Source: Larix kaempferi
Taxonomy: Eukaryota > Streptophyta > Pinopsida > Pinales > Pinaceae
Direction: 5' to 3'
DNA length: 64,000 nucleotides
NCBI GenBank assembly: GCA_027924585.1
Contig: BSBM01000372.1
Coordinates: 10,213,001-10,277,000 of the forward strand
Shown: piece after piece, positions 1-11,002 of the stretch
How the letters are laid out: each line of letters starts with the position of its first letter
Position numbering within the stretch: the first letter of the stretch is position 1
Program-made: the position numbers and the translations under genes
Notes under the pieces: model-generated
Databases searched by the model: none
Told to the model about the DNA's origin: nothing
What the model saw: the letters and a program-made list of their open reading frames with translations, nothing else

Positions 1-165
1 AACTCTGGTGATCCTTCCTTTCAGAACTAGGTATCATGGACAATCCTTCCTTTTGGAACCAACGATTCAGTCTAAGGATCAACATTTAAGACTATCCTTC
101 CTTTCAGAACTAGGGATTCAGTCTAAGGATCAACATTTAAGACTATCCTTCCTTTCATAAATACG
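1..165. repeat. Tandem repeat, about 52-bp unit, at left edge
   Basis: A unit with the core TCCTTCCTTTCAGAACTAGG followed by ATTCAGTCTAAGGATCAACA recurs near 12, 95 and 148; the last copy is partial and the spacing between the last two is 52 bp. It lies just beyond the end of the E1 pol frame (minus strand), so it probably belongs to the 3' untranslated part of E1, much as E4 carries minisatellites in the same relative place. The left boundary is outside the window. Confidence 0.7.
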
Positions 166-216
166 AGATCATTGTCTAGGGATGATCAATCCCATTGCAC
201 CACAATATCATCATCA

Positions 217-560
217 CTACTCCCCCTTTCGAGGGAAGTCCTTGCGAACTACACCAATATTGTCACGGAAGTGCTCAAACTTCACTTGAGACAACAGATT
301 AGTCAAAACATCTATAACCTTCTCATCAGTGCTCAAATATTGGAGCTTTATAGCTCCCTTCTGTACCATATCACGAATGTAGAAATACTGTATTTCTACG
401 TGTTTTGACTTATCATGGAACACAAGGTTCTCTGTCATCTTTATACAACTCTAGTTATCACATAGAATCCCTCTGGCATCCAACTCCAGATCAAACAGAC
501 CTGATAACAGCGTCTGAAACCATATAGCTTCACAACTGGAAGAACATGCTGCAATATATT
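217..560 (-). pseudogene. E1 RNase H, C-terminal part (beyond the E2 insertion)
   Basis: The minus strand from 560 reads EYIAACSSSCEAIW, then LLSGLFDLELDARGILCDN followed by a stop, and then an open frame at 438-217 with IQYFYIRDMVQKGAIKL and STDEKVIDVLTNLLS. These are the end of the copia RNase H domain and its conserved ADxLTK-type tail (here IDVLTN). The reading frame continues from 9371 once E2 and one ATATT target copy are removed. A purine-rich minus-strand stretch, GAAAGGGGGAGTA, follows the stop near 217-229 and may be the polypurine tract. Confidence 0.85.
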
Positions 561-1669
561 TGTTATCAAAAAATCTACCAAGAGCGGACTCAAGGCCTGA
601 TCTCCCTAGCTAAATGCAAGCCTAGAACAAATGAGACATAATATGAAATAACTTTCCTAGATCTAATTAGAGATCAAGTGACTAGATGCCTTACCTTTCA
701 TATCGCAGATCCTTTCTCCTTGATGTTGTTCCAAGCTTTATGGTCTTCATATATCAGCTGCAAAACCGGTCAAGACATACAGAACAACACAAGTAGTAAA
801 ATGCATCTAAACAATAACAGATCTAATTAAGCACTTAAGCAGGAAAACTACACAAATATCATCAATGCAACAACATTTGGTGGAAAGCATTTATATTACT
901 GTATAAAAGGGAAAGTACATAGAAGGAAGTGATTACAACCAAGGATTAACGTAGCAATCCTTCTCCAACAAGCCAATGCTAAAGCCTCCAAAGGAAGTAT
1001 AGATCTCCCAAGAGATGAATAGAGATCTCCTAAGCTAATTTCACCAACATGTAAGTACTATAGACTTCCTCCCTTTGGAGTGGAGAGGAACTTCACTTAT
1101 ATAGGGCTAAAGAGATAGGGTAGGTTGAGGATTAGGGGGAGATAGTTAAGGGATCCTCCATTAGGTTAGGAACCAAATTGCCACCTCACCTAGAGTCTAG
1201 GGATAGGTCTCCACCTCAGCAAACTTCTAGAAAGACCTCGAGACTCCCAAAAATAGCCTTTAACCAACCTCATCGCACTTTGGTAGAGGACACAGAGCGA
1301 CAAAGGGGGTCTGTCGCACTCTGTAGGAAGACAAAGTGCGACAGTGTATCACCCTAGCTGACCAAGAACTGCGACAGAGGGGGTCTATCTCACCTTGTAG
1401 GAAGACAAAGTGTGACATCCTACTCAAAGAGGTCAACTAGGCAGGGAAATATCTCAGTTGGATTTGTTTTATCCCAGAATGAGTTTAGTGTTTAGAGCAA
1501 AGAGTTTACACAATGGTCAAGATGACGACATTATCACAACGGTCATGATGACGACACTTTGTCATAATGACGACACTTGAAACGGTCATGGTGATGAGAC
1601 TAGGTCATGATGACGACACTTGCAACACTTGCGACACTTGCACAAGGGTGACAACATTTTGGTGTAACA
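561..1669 (-). repeat. E2 3' LTR (left)
   Basis: It matches 8255-9365 over its whole length and is bounded by TG and CA. It contains a perfect 10-bp inverted repeat (CTGTCGCACT at 1311-1320, AGTGCGACAG at 1335-1344) and a run of short CATGATGACGACACTT-like repeats near 1500-1640. Confidence 0.93.
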
Positions 1670-3400
1670 GAATACCGCCTAAAGCATGAAGCTGATGTAA
1701 TGACACAGGTGAAATGATTTGTAGTAAGAAAAATGGCAAGGACTTGCTGGTTGGAAGGAGCTGCTGCAAAAATGACCTAAGATCCACAAGTCTCACAAAA
1801 CATGGTTTCCGACCAATACACTGCAGATCCATGATAGTAGCGACCAACCGAACACAATCATGGCTACTAGACACAATTGTAGATCCATGATGAGATGATA
1901 ACACAACCACGACCAATACAAAGTGGATCCGTGTAATATAACTCAAACAATCTCAATCGCAACCTGGGTACAATATGACTTCCCAGGGTCTTCAAGTCAA
2001 ACCCACAATGATATGAATCTATCCATGTGATTACAATGTTTTGGAGTCGAACATGGTAGAAACCACTTGATTACCGGTCATTAATGCATATCGTTAACAA
2101 GCACGAGGGAAACCACCATTGATGTCAATCATTCCCAAGGTATCATAGTACATATCACCAAGCGTGAATAAATGAGTTGAAGTCGAACGCTTGAAGAAAT
2201 ATTTCAATTAGGAGCCAATGACGTAAACTCGTGTTGAAAGCGAGGTAACCTTCCATTGAGGCATGCAGGCCAAATTTACTTGACTGGTTTCCAGATTCAA
2301 ACCTCGGATGATGAGTTGAAGTCGACAAGGAGGAATCTGTCGACAGAGGGCCATGATGATTCCCCCATCAACAACACGAAACTCAATGACAGATATTTGG
2401 AGTGGATTGGATGGTACATTAATGTGCAAGATTGACTCAAGGTAGAAAAACATGATCGAAGGTGTATTGACTATAGATGATGAGTAACAAATGTCTCTTG
2501 AACATGGGCATGGCATGACTTGGCAGTATTGACATGACGAGAACGACACCAACCCCCAATGCAACTTGATGATGGAAGCATTCTTGGGAAACCCAAAGGA
2601 GTGACAAGACTCACAGAATTGATAGGACTCGGAGACAAACGGATTACCCAAGTACTGAATGAAAATGCAAACTAGTGCCATGTTCAAGAGTGACTAGGTA
2701 CCCGCCACAGGTAAAAAGTGTAACACAAAATCTTTCATTTTTCCCCATCATGATTGATGAGTACCTCATGTGTTTTTTACGATCTTGATGAGGGTAACTA
2801 GATGCTCGGTATAGCTCATATCATAGATGAGTCCAATTCCACATGTTTTACGAACCTGCAGAAGGATGGGTTCATCCCATAATGGGCCCTTCAATGTTGA
2901 GTTTTAACGAGTCCAGAGAAGGAAAAATCGGTCATCATTTCATGTTTAGAGAGTTTGAAAAGAACTAAAGAAAACTCCAGGAGCTTCTTTTTCGTAAAGT
3001 TAGTCCCTCTGCTCGAAAAAGGATAAAACAATGCAAGAGAGAACTCTTCCAATAATGATCGATTGAAGTGCTCCTTTTCCGTAAAGAGTACCCCCTGGTG
3101 CGAAAAAGGAATAAACTACCACCAGAGACGATCATTTAAATACTTTTACAAGCATGGACACATCAAGTTCACTTGGCAATCTTTTCCTATTTATGGAGTC
3201 TGAAAAGAGATTAAAGAGGACTCCATGGACAACTTTGTCATGGTTGATGACCGAGTACGACAAAGGAAAAAGTAAACTCGACACAGTTCCTTTTCCGTAA
3301 ACAGTCTAGCGAGGTCGGATAAAGTGATAAACCGATACTCGGTAGAGACACATTTTTACTCAAATTTTTAACGAGCACGACAATGGTATCAAAATCACTC
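1670..3400. other. E2 interior, 3' side, no recognisable gene
   Basis: This stretch lies between the left LTR and the minisatellite array. Open frames here (for example 2208-2687, minus) show no motif that I recognise, and no reverse transcriptase, RNase H or integrase block was seen on either strand. It occupies the position where pol would lie in an autonomous relative. From about 2890 onward, fragments resembling the downstream minisatellite core begin to appear. Confidence 0.5.
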
Positions 3401-3560
3401 AGAATCTTTTTCATGTTTGAACTAGAGCACAAAAAAAGTAAAAACTAAGCTCAAACCACTTTTCATGTTTCAACCAGAGCACGAAAAAAGTGAAAAGTAA
3501 GCTCAAACCACTTTTCATGTTTTAACCAGAGCACGAAAAAAGTGAAAAGTAATCTCAAAT
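3400..3560. repeat. Minisatellite, about 68-bp unit
   Basis: Two to three successive units share CTTTTCATGTTT, AACCAGAGCACGAAAAAAGTG and AAGTAAGCTCAAACCA. The unit resembles the later array at 3948-4735 (TTTCATTTTTTAACGAGC core), so both probably grew from one seed sequence within E2. Confidence 0.75.
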
Positions 3561-3947
3561 ACCATCTTACTATTTTTAACGAGATCGAAGATAGGTTGGA
3601 AGAATGCTCATGATGTCTGCTTCATTTTTTAACAAGCTTGTAACAAAAAATGAACTATGCTCAGAATAATGCCCATTGGAAGGTTTCTTCCCAACATGAT
3701 GGCTAGAGGTTCGAAATTTTACCCCCAACATGATTGCTAGAAGTAAGTGACTTAACTCCATAGAAAGGGAACTAGGCCCCCAGCATGATTTCTAGAAGTA
3801 AGTGACTTCAACATAACGTACCGATGTTGAAGAGATGCCCCCAAGCTTCATTTCATTCACCTAAGTTACCCCTAGGCAGATGAAAAGAAGGTTCAGGTAC
3901 TAGGTCAATGGAAAGACTCGACTCAATGGAAAAGGATCTGTTTCATT

Positions 3948-4735
3948 TTTTAACGAGCTTGACACAGTAATAGAACTTTTCTCGTATGACTTGTTTCATT
4001 TTTTAGCGAGCTTGACACCAAAAGGGAACCATGCTCATGGGAACCTATTTCATTTTTTAACGAGCTTGACATAGAAAGGGAACTATGCTCATAGGGATAT
4101 GGTTTCATTTTTACACAAGCTTGAAACCAAAGGTAAACTATGCTCCAAAAATGGCCATTTCATTTTTTAACGAGCTTGAAAGGGAACAAAACTATGCTCA
4201 CAGGATACTGTTTCATTTTTTAACGATCTTGATACAGGAATATAACCATGCTCATTGGGTACTGTTTCATTTTTTAACGATCTTGACACGGGAAGAGAAC
4301 TATGCTCATGAATGGTTTCATTTTTACACAAGCTCGAAACCAAAAGGAAACTATGATTTGAGGGACCTGTTTCATTTTTTAATGAGCTTAAAACAAAAAG
4401 GAAACCATGCTCTGAAACGGTTTCATTTTTACACAAGCTTGAAACCAAAGGTAAAATGTGCTTGGGGATGGTTTCATTTTTACATAAGCTTGAAACCAAA
4501 GGTAAACCATGCTTGGGACTGGTTTCATTTTTACACAAGCTTGAAACCAAAAGGGAAACTTTGCTTGGGAATGGTTTCATTTTTACACAAGCTTGAAACC
4601 AAAAAGGAAACTTTTCTTGGGACTGGTTTCATTTTTACACAAGCTTGAAACCAAAAAGGAAACGTTGCTTGGGACTGGTTTCATTTTCACACAAGCTTGA
4701 AAGCAAAAAGGAAACTTTTGTTGGAAAATACCGAA
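3948..4735. repeat. Minisatellite array, 51-55-bp unit, about 15 copies
   Basis: The element TTTCATTTTT recurs at 4103, 4158, 4211, 4264, 4316, 4370, 4421, 4472, 4523, 4574, 4626 and 4679, with further copies to the left. The left half uses TTTAACGAGCTTGACAC and the right half TTACACAAGCTTGAAACC after the core, so the array shows two sub-families. Spacing is exactly 51 bp from 4370 to 4574, a multiple of three, which explains the long open frames seen on both strands. I do not regard those frames as genes. Confidence 0.92.
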
Positions 4736-4859
4736 CATGATGACTAGAGGTTGGTAGAGTTCCCCTTGACATAATAAGCTAGGGGAACTACTCCAGCATG
4801 ATTCCCAGAGGATGGATACCTACCCCCCATCATGAGGGGGAAGAAACCACTAAAACATG

Positions 4860-5250
4860 TGGAACATTTAGGGAAGTTTGATGACTCGAATTCATGTGAT
4901 GATTGGGTGTCACGTAGGAAAGCTAATCAATGGTCACAATCCTTCCATCATAGGGAAAATACATCACTCGAAATAGTGTGGACACTACGGCTCTCATAGC
5001 ATAGACATAATCACATCCAAGGAGCAGATTGAATTCTAAAGGACCTTGGACAACCATGACATCAATATAAATAGTTTTACCTCCCAAAGTGATAGGTAAC
5101 TGAGGAAGGATCCCTAAAGGTCCAATAGGACTTCTATTGAAAGCCTATATCTAGTCAGCGACTGGCACAAGCCAAGGAGAACCTATAGCTTGCGAAGACA
5201 TTGAGGATAAAATACTAACAGAAGCTCTCTCATCCACTATAGTGCGAAAT
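4860..5250 (-). pseudogene. E2 aspartic protease remnant
   Basis: The minus strand from about 5250 reads VDERASVSILSS, then LGILPQLPITLGGKTIYIDV, then LEFNLLLGCDYVYAMRAVVS, and further left FRVMYFPYDGRIVTID. This is the layout of plant gypsy-type retropepsins: catalytic D-x-x-A-S loop, an LGGK strand, and LLLGxxY. Two stops fall between the first two blocks and another follows VTID, so the frame is broken. Where D-S/T-G-A is usual the copy has D-E-R-A. It lies downstream of the gag remnant, as expected for gag-pro. Confidence 0.7.
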
Positions 5251-5471
5251 ATTTCCTTATCGAAAATTCCTATAAATATATGGAAAGGAACACTCAAAGG
5301 AAGACGAGATTATACTAGACCATTCCAATCAAAGGAAAGGACCTCAGTATTTGGAGGGGGTCCTGTGGAAATGGAAATGGTTTCCCCTTTCCCAGAACAA
5401 TCTAAACTGACCAGAAAAACATCAGCAGTTTCTATTTCACTCTCAACTGGAAGACTAGAATGAGACGAAGA

Positions 5472-5741
5472 TCATGTCATGGTGACTGCTTCAGTCTGTA
5501 CATTCTCCAATGAAAGAGTGGGCTCAAGTGGAGTTAATATTGACTCAACATCTTCAACTTCACTCTTTGAAGAAGGAGTGGGATCGACCAAGGGTGGAGC
5601 TGGATTGACCACTTCATCAACCAATGGGGGGTCAAGGGAAAAATTACGATATCCAGTTGGAAGGTGGTTCTGAGATACAGTAATCTCTTCCAACAATTGT
5701 GAAGCTTCATCGATGCATGGACAAAGGTAAGTATGATGCAT
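5472..5741 (-). pseudogene. E2 gag-pro linker, open 89-codon piece
   Basis: A proline-, glutamate- and serine-rich open frame lies between the zinc-knuckle piece on its 5' side and the protease on its 3' side. It shows no motif of its own and low complexity typical of a linker. It is probably part of the same original polyprotein, separated now by frameshifts. It could be fortuitous. Confidence 0.45.
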
Positions 5742-5872
5742 TCCCTTTCATAACCAGCAAGGGTCTACAGCTCTACCCTTCCGACCCTTAATTACAATGT
5801 CACTAGTTGATGGGGTATCATCAGTATGATGTCCATAGATTGGTGACATGGGTTGTCGAAACGTGACCATAT

Positions 5873-6449
5873 TTATAAGACCTTGAATATACCAGGGCAT
5901 ATCTTAAGAAAATGGAACCCTTTGCAAAGTTTGCAAGGGAATTTTGGTTTACGCAAATTCAAAACAGATGTATCGATGTCCCCAACATGATTATCAGTGG
6001 ATAGTGAGTCCCCATCATGATGGTCAGAGGCTGGGATTGTGACCTTCTGCCTATCGTTGTTCTTCTTAGTTTTACCTTTCTTCTTCTTCTCACTTGCCTT
6101 CTTACTAACATCAGAGTTTTCAGTAGGAGAAGAGGAAGAGAGGGAAGACGATTCAATTTTCGAGGAAGAAGGAGAAGGGTCATCATGAGATTGAGGCTCA
6201 TGTGATGAAGGACCTAGGTCCAACATAATTGGTGCACTTGGTGTAACTGGATTGGAGAATAAGCATACTGGTAATCGTATCATCAATCCAGGAAGACTCA
6301 ACGTGGCCATAAAGGGAGGACCAATAGTTCCACAAGGGGGAATAACAAATGGCACACCCTGGAAAGGGGCACCTTGGTTGGTAGTCTCGGAAGAATCTTA
6401 CATATTTGAACTCCCTAAGAGTCTCTAAAGTACCACACAAGTCAAACAC
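5873..6449 (-). pseudogene. E2 gag remnant with zinc-knuckle-like motif
   Basis: The 160-codon frame (6355-5873) has a serine-rich stretch, a lysine-rich block (KKKKGKTKKN) and near its end CKLCKGFHFLKIC, a C-x2-C-x4-H-x4-C zinc-knuckle pattern typical of retroelement nucleocapsid. An overlapping frame at 6449-6198 continues the amino-terminal side after a frameshift. The position upstream of the protease fits gag. No capsid-domain motif is recognisable. Confidence 0.65.
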
Positions 6450-8232
6450 TACTCAAGTATAAAAGCAAAAAGAAAACTGTGTGAATAGGAGTGGATGAAA
6501 ATTTAGGATCCTCATAGGATTATCAAGGCTTCGCAACTCGCTATATACCGTAGGGTCCAAGATTAAAACGCGACAAGGAGGATTGAGACCCTACCCTTTC
6601 CTAAATACCCGACCACTTGGACGATACGTGCGTAGTAATCTCCCCAAGTGCTGTTCTCGGTGTATTCCGATGCCAATATGGCCAAATGGTTAACTCAGTT
6701 GGTTTCAGGAATCCTAATGGTGTCTTCTGATATACTCAAGGTACGTGGGAGCTATAATTTGTAGTGGTGTTGTCTAATGCACAACCGTACGGTATGAGAC
6801 CTTCCTATATACTAACGAGTACGTGAAACACCTTTCGATATGCGCCAAGTACGTGAAACACCTTTCGATATATGCCAAGTACAGGAAGTACTTGGTAGGT
6901 ACGTGAAAGAGATTCGATATACTGGGTTGGTATGTGAAAGAGCTTAGATATACCAGTTGGTATGTGGAAGACTACAATACCCCCGAAATACAGTGTTGGC
7001 AAGTAACAACAACTGCCACGTTTTACGACACCGAAACACATCTCTAACTTACACATAGTTACTAAATGATTTTAACCTAATCTAGCATTAATTTTATCTT
7101 GTACGGTTAGGTGGATGCATGAGGTGAGTACATAAATGTAAACATAATGCAGTCCTCAACTACATGAAAAATGCACTCTTTTCTTTACTTTTCGATGAAA
7201 ACTACTTAAGGTAAGGAGAGATTTTTCTTTCTTTCAAACCAAAAAGTACTCAAATAGCAACGAAAAGAAGAATTCTTTCCTAGAGTGCAATAACTCTAAA
7301 TTTCCGCAATAATAAGCTAAAAAGTGCAAAGAAAATGAAAGATTTGACAAATTTTAACAATGCATTAGATAAAAATAATGAAGCGCTTTCAATTTTCACA
7401 TGTATGTATCAAAAAATGGAGCTTGATAACTAAACACTTTTCATATCTATATACAGAAAGCGAGAGAATATCTACAACACTATTCATTCAGAAATCCCCA
7501 AAGAAAAGAACGACAGGCACCCAAACAACTCAAAAGTACTCAAGAAAGGCTTAAAATCTACCAAATGCAAACAAAAACTCAATGATTGAGTGGGAGAAGG
7601 GTTTGGAGATCAGATTCAATGATCTAAACATATCCAACAAGATCCAGTGGGGTAATCAAGGGTGGAAAGATCAAACCAACTGGTGGGGGATCGAAATTGC
7701 CCACCACAACCAAGCCAAACACTTGACTGACTAAGCACCCAAAATCAACCAAAACACATTCAAACAAGGACTATGTTGGATCTAGGGGGTGTGTGACCAC
7801 AATACATAGCCTATAGGCCTCAAGCAATCATACCAAAAACCCCAAAAAAGGGAAAACCCTGTTGATACCTCATTTTTAAGAGATCGTCGCACTCTACACA
7901 CAGTCAAGGTGCGACAGAGGGGGTCCGTCGCAGGTTGCACACAGGCAAGGTGCGACACCAACGCAGTTTGGCTTCAAGCAAAGTGAGACAGCTATAAAGT
8001 GGCGCATGGAAGACTCAACCTAGGTGCGCCAGTCAAATTTTGAGCAGTAAAAGTGTGAGATCTCTCAAGGTAGAAGGGTAGGAAGCCTAATGATGATCCC
8101 AAAGAGAATCAAGGACACATAAGAAACTCTTTAATGACAGAGATATGATGGTAAGGAGGCTCAAAAGAATAGAAATGGCTCAGACAAAAGAGATGAAATC
8201 AAACATAAATGATATCAATTCTACTATTTCGA
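6450..8232 (-). other. E2 5' leader / gag amino-terminal region, no clear gene
   Basis: On the minus strand this lies between the primer-binding-like site and the gag remnant. It contains short tandem repeats at about 6820-6990 (units with ACGTGAAACACCTTTCGATAT and CCAAGTACGTGAAA) and, at 7886-7962, two copies of a GTCGCA...GGTGCGAC inverted motif that is shared with the LTRs. No convincing coding signal was seen. Confidence 0.55.
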
Positions 8233-8250
8233 TCCCCAGTATGGCCGCCA
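8233..8250 (-). other. E2 primer-binding-like site
   Basis: On the minus strand the DNA just inside the right LTR reads TTTGGCGGCC and then CTGGGGA. This resembles the TTTGGCGCC...CGGGGA pattern seen beside the 5' LTR of many plant gypsy elements, four bases inside the LTR edge at 8255. It sets E2's transcription direction to minus. Confidence 0.6.
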
Positions 8251-8254
8251 AATT

Positions 8255-9365
8255 TGTTATCGGACAATCTACCAAAAGCAAACTCAAGGCGTGATCTCCC
8301 TAGCTTAATGCAAGCCTAGAACAAATGAGATAGAATATGAAATAAATTTCCTAGATCTAATTAGAGATCGAGTGACTAGATGCCTTACCTTTCAGATCGT
8401 GAATCCTTTCTCCTTGATGTTGTTTCAAGCTTTATGGTCTTCAAATCTCAGCTGCAAAACTTGTCAAGACATACAGAACAACACAAGTAGTAAAATGCAT
8501 GTAAACAGTAACAGATCTAAGTAAGCAGTTAAGCAGTAAAACTACACAAACGTCATCAATGCAACAACATTTGGTGGAAATCAATTATATTACTGTATAA
8601 AAAAGGAAAGTACATAGAAGGAAGTGATTGCAACCAAGGCTTAACGTAGTAATCCTTCTCCAACAAGCCAATGCCAAAGCCTCCAAAGGAAGTATAGATC
8701 TCCTAAGAGATGAATAGAGATCTCCTAAGCTAATTTCACCAGCATGTAAGTACTATAGACTTCCTCCCTTTGGAGTGGAGAGGAGCTTCACTTATATAGG
8801 GCTAAAGAGATAGGGTAGATTGAGGATTAGGGTGAGATGGTTAAGGGATCCTCCCATTAGGTTAGGAACTGAAATGCCACCTCACCTAGAGTCTAGGGAT
8901 AGGTCTCCACCTCAACAAACTTCTAGAAATACCTTGAGACTCCCCAAAATAGCCTTTAACCAACCTCGTCGCACCCTAGTAGAGGACAGAGAGCGACAAA
9001 GGGGGTCTGTCGCACTATATAGGAAGACAAAGTGTGACAGTGTCTCACCCTAGCTGACCAAGAACTACAATAGAGGGGGTCTGTATCACCATGTAGGAAG
9101 ACAAAGTGTGACAGCCTACTCAAAGAGGTCAACTAGGTAGGGAAATCTCTCAGTTGGATGTGTTTTATCCTAGAATGAGTTTAGGGGTCAGAGTAAAGAG
9201 TTTACACAATGGTCAAGATGACAACATTATCACAACGATCATGATGATGACACTTGGTCATAATGACAGCACTTGCAACGATCATGGTGATGACACTAAG
9301 TCATGGTGACGACACTTGCAACACTTGCGACACTTGCACAAAGGTGACGACATTTTGGTGTAACA
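8255..9365 (-). repeat. E2 5' LTR (right)
   Basis: Direct repeat of 561-1669, bounded by TG and CA and followed by the target duplication ATATT at 9366-9370. The hairpin motif of the other LTR is kept at 9007-9016 and 9031-9040 with one G-to-T change. Confidence 0.93.
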
Positions 9366-9851
9366 ATATTCTGCGTTTGCAGTGTTGAGAGCAACACTAG
9401 ATTACTTCTTTCTTAGCCATGCTATCATGGCTAACCGCAAACTGTAACATCCACTTGAAGTTCTCTTCTTGTCTGAGGCACTTCCTTCCCAATCTGAATC
9501 TGTATAACCAAACAGTCTAAAATCATGATCTCGAGTATAATTGATACCATAGTCTATTGTACCTTTTAGGTACCTCATCATATTATTTACAGCTACAAGG
9601 TGAACATGTGTGGGCTTGACCAGATACTGACTCAAGGTGTTCACAACAAAGCATATATATGGACTAGTATTTTTCAGATACATCAACGACTCAATAATCT
9701 ACATGTATAGAGTCACATCCACTAATTCTAACGAAGTATTAGATAGTCACTTCAAATTTGTATCCATGTGTGTGGCCATGGCTTTACACTCTAACATGTC
9801 AAATATTTTCAAGATTTATACTGCATACTTCCCTTGGTTAAGCAAGATTCC
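9366..9851 (-). pseudogene. E1 RT-RNase H connection and RNase H, N-terminal part
   Basis: The minus strand contains SLMYLKNTSPYICFVVNTLS and LVAVNNMMRYLKGTIDYG, then GYTDSDWEGSASDKKRTSSG. These are the conserved copia block after the reverse transcriptase and the first RNase H motif (the D of TDSDW). Stops lie in the 9690-9850 part (for example after KYAV and NLK). E2 cuts the domain at 9366. The left breakpoint of the large duplication is at 9834, so the second copy lacks everything left of this point. Confidence 0.85.
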
Positions 9852-10373
9852 CTATGGGCTCTGCCATACTTCGAGACCTAAACAATAATGCATTAAGCCA
9901 AGGTCTTTCATCTCAAATTCTACAATGAGATTCTTCTTGCAATCTGATATTTGCTTCTCATTACCTGTCAGGAATAAGTCATCCACATATAGCAATAATA
10001 TGATTTGTTCATCATCCATAACCTTGAAGTAAAGTTTAGGATCAAATTTACTCTTAGTAAAGCCTAAGCTCGTCAAAAAACTATCAATTCTTCCATACCA
10101 AGCTCTTAGATCTTGCTTCAACCCATACATATACTTCTTTAGTTTGCAAACATGCGTCTCTTTGTTTTCAACCTCAAATCCTTGTGGTTGTTCTATGTAT
10201 ACTTCTTCTTCAATGAAACCATTCAGGAAAGTTGTTTTCACATCCATCTGGTGTAACTTCCACTTCATCGTGGCTACAAGTGCCATGATGGTTCTAATTG
10301 AAGTGTACCTTGCTACATGATCAAATGTTTCTTCATAATCGATTCCTTCCTTTTGAGAGAATCCACAAGCCAC
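9852..10373 (-). pseudogene. E1 reverse transcriptase, main part
   Basis: This 173-codon open frame holds the canonical copia RT blocks: MDVKTTFLNGFIEEEVYIEQ (palm), YGLKQDLRAWY, and LLLYVDDLFLTG with the catalytic YVDD at 9978-9989. The RT start lies in the adjacent frame (10313-10990), the two being separated by a frameshift in a run of ten T on the plus strand near 10383-10392. RT copies the element RNA into DNA in cytoplasmic particles. The catalytic residues are kept but the polyprotein is broken. Confidence 0.92.
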
Positions 10374-10990
10374 ATATATAGCTTTTTTTTTTCAACACTT
10401 CCATCAGCAGCATGTTGTATCTTGTATATCCATTTAAAAGATACCACACTTTTACCTTCTGGTTTAGGAACTATGTCCCATACATCATTCTTCATTATAG
10501 ATTGGTATTCTTCCGTCATAACTTCTACCCACTCTTTATTTTGAATGGCTTCTTCAAAACAAGTAGGTTCTTTGTCTACAAGATCACACATCATAGCCAC
10601 ATAACTGAAAAATGGCTTTGGCCTCTTGATTTCCCTTGAGGAGCCTTCTAGAGCTCCATACTTCTCTGCATCTTGAATAGTTTCATGATCCCAAGCTATT
10701 TTTCTCTTGCAAGAGATACTCATGGATGGAGGTTCTTGGGGATCCAACAGATCATGATCTTTTAGAGTCTCATCATCGGTCGATGGTGCAACCTCTGCAA
10801 CTCTAGGAGCTACATCTTCTTCATATACTTCTTCATGCTGGTAGTTTCTGGATTTCTTGAGAGTTGCATATTCATCAAATGTTACATCCCTTCTAATATC
10901 CATGTGATGGTATCCCAGTATATAGATCCTGAAGGCCTTGGAGACCTCACAGTATCCAACAAATATTCTTTTCTTTCCGGAAGGATCCAA
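10313..10990 (-). pseudogene. E1 integrase C-terminal region and RT amino terminus
   Basis: A 225-codon frame. Its start (KRIFVGYCEVSKAFRIY) is the end of the integrase core region, followed by an acidic variable linker. It then contains FEEAIQNKEWVEVMTEEY, NDVWDIVPKPEGK and FKWIYKIQHAADGSVEK, the usual opening of copia RT. The last codons after the homopolymer run are out of frame. The same shift is present in the copy at 32895-33485, so it predates the duplication. Confidence 0.88.
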
Positions 10991-11002
10991 CTTGGTCCTT
11001 TT

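Larger units (their letters stand above)
561..9365 (-). mobile_element. E2: gypsy-like LTR element without visible reverse transcriptase
   Basis: Two direct repeats of about 1.1 kb (561-1669 and 8255-9365), each beginning TGTTATC and ending GTGTAACA, flank 6.6 kb of internal DNA. The 5-bp target duplication ATATT is present at 556-560 and 9366-9370, and joining these restores the RNase H frame of E1. A primer-binding-like site next to the right LTR sets the orientation to minus. The interior holds a gag remnant with a zinc knuckle and an aspartic protease, but no reverse transcriptase or integrase motif was found, so it looks non-autonomous. I counted about 12 differences in the first 128 bp of the two LTRs, suggesting considerable age. 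Confidence 0.9.

Noticed and set aside
4085-4648. 187-codon plus-strand ORF with repeated FHFYTSLKPK-type units
   Set aside because: It follows the 51-bp minisatellite, is antisense to E2, and an equally long frame exists on the other strand; the open frame is explained by the repeat period.
5242-5463. Plus-strand ORF over the E2 protease region
   Set aside because: The opposite strand has clear retropepsin motifs in this neighbourhood, so the plus-strand frame is a shadow.
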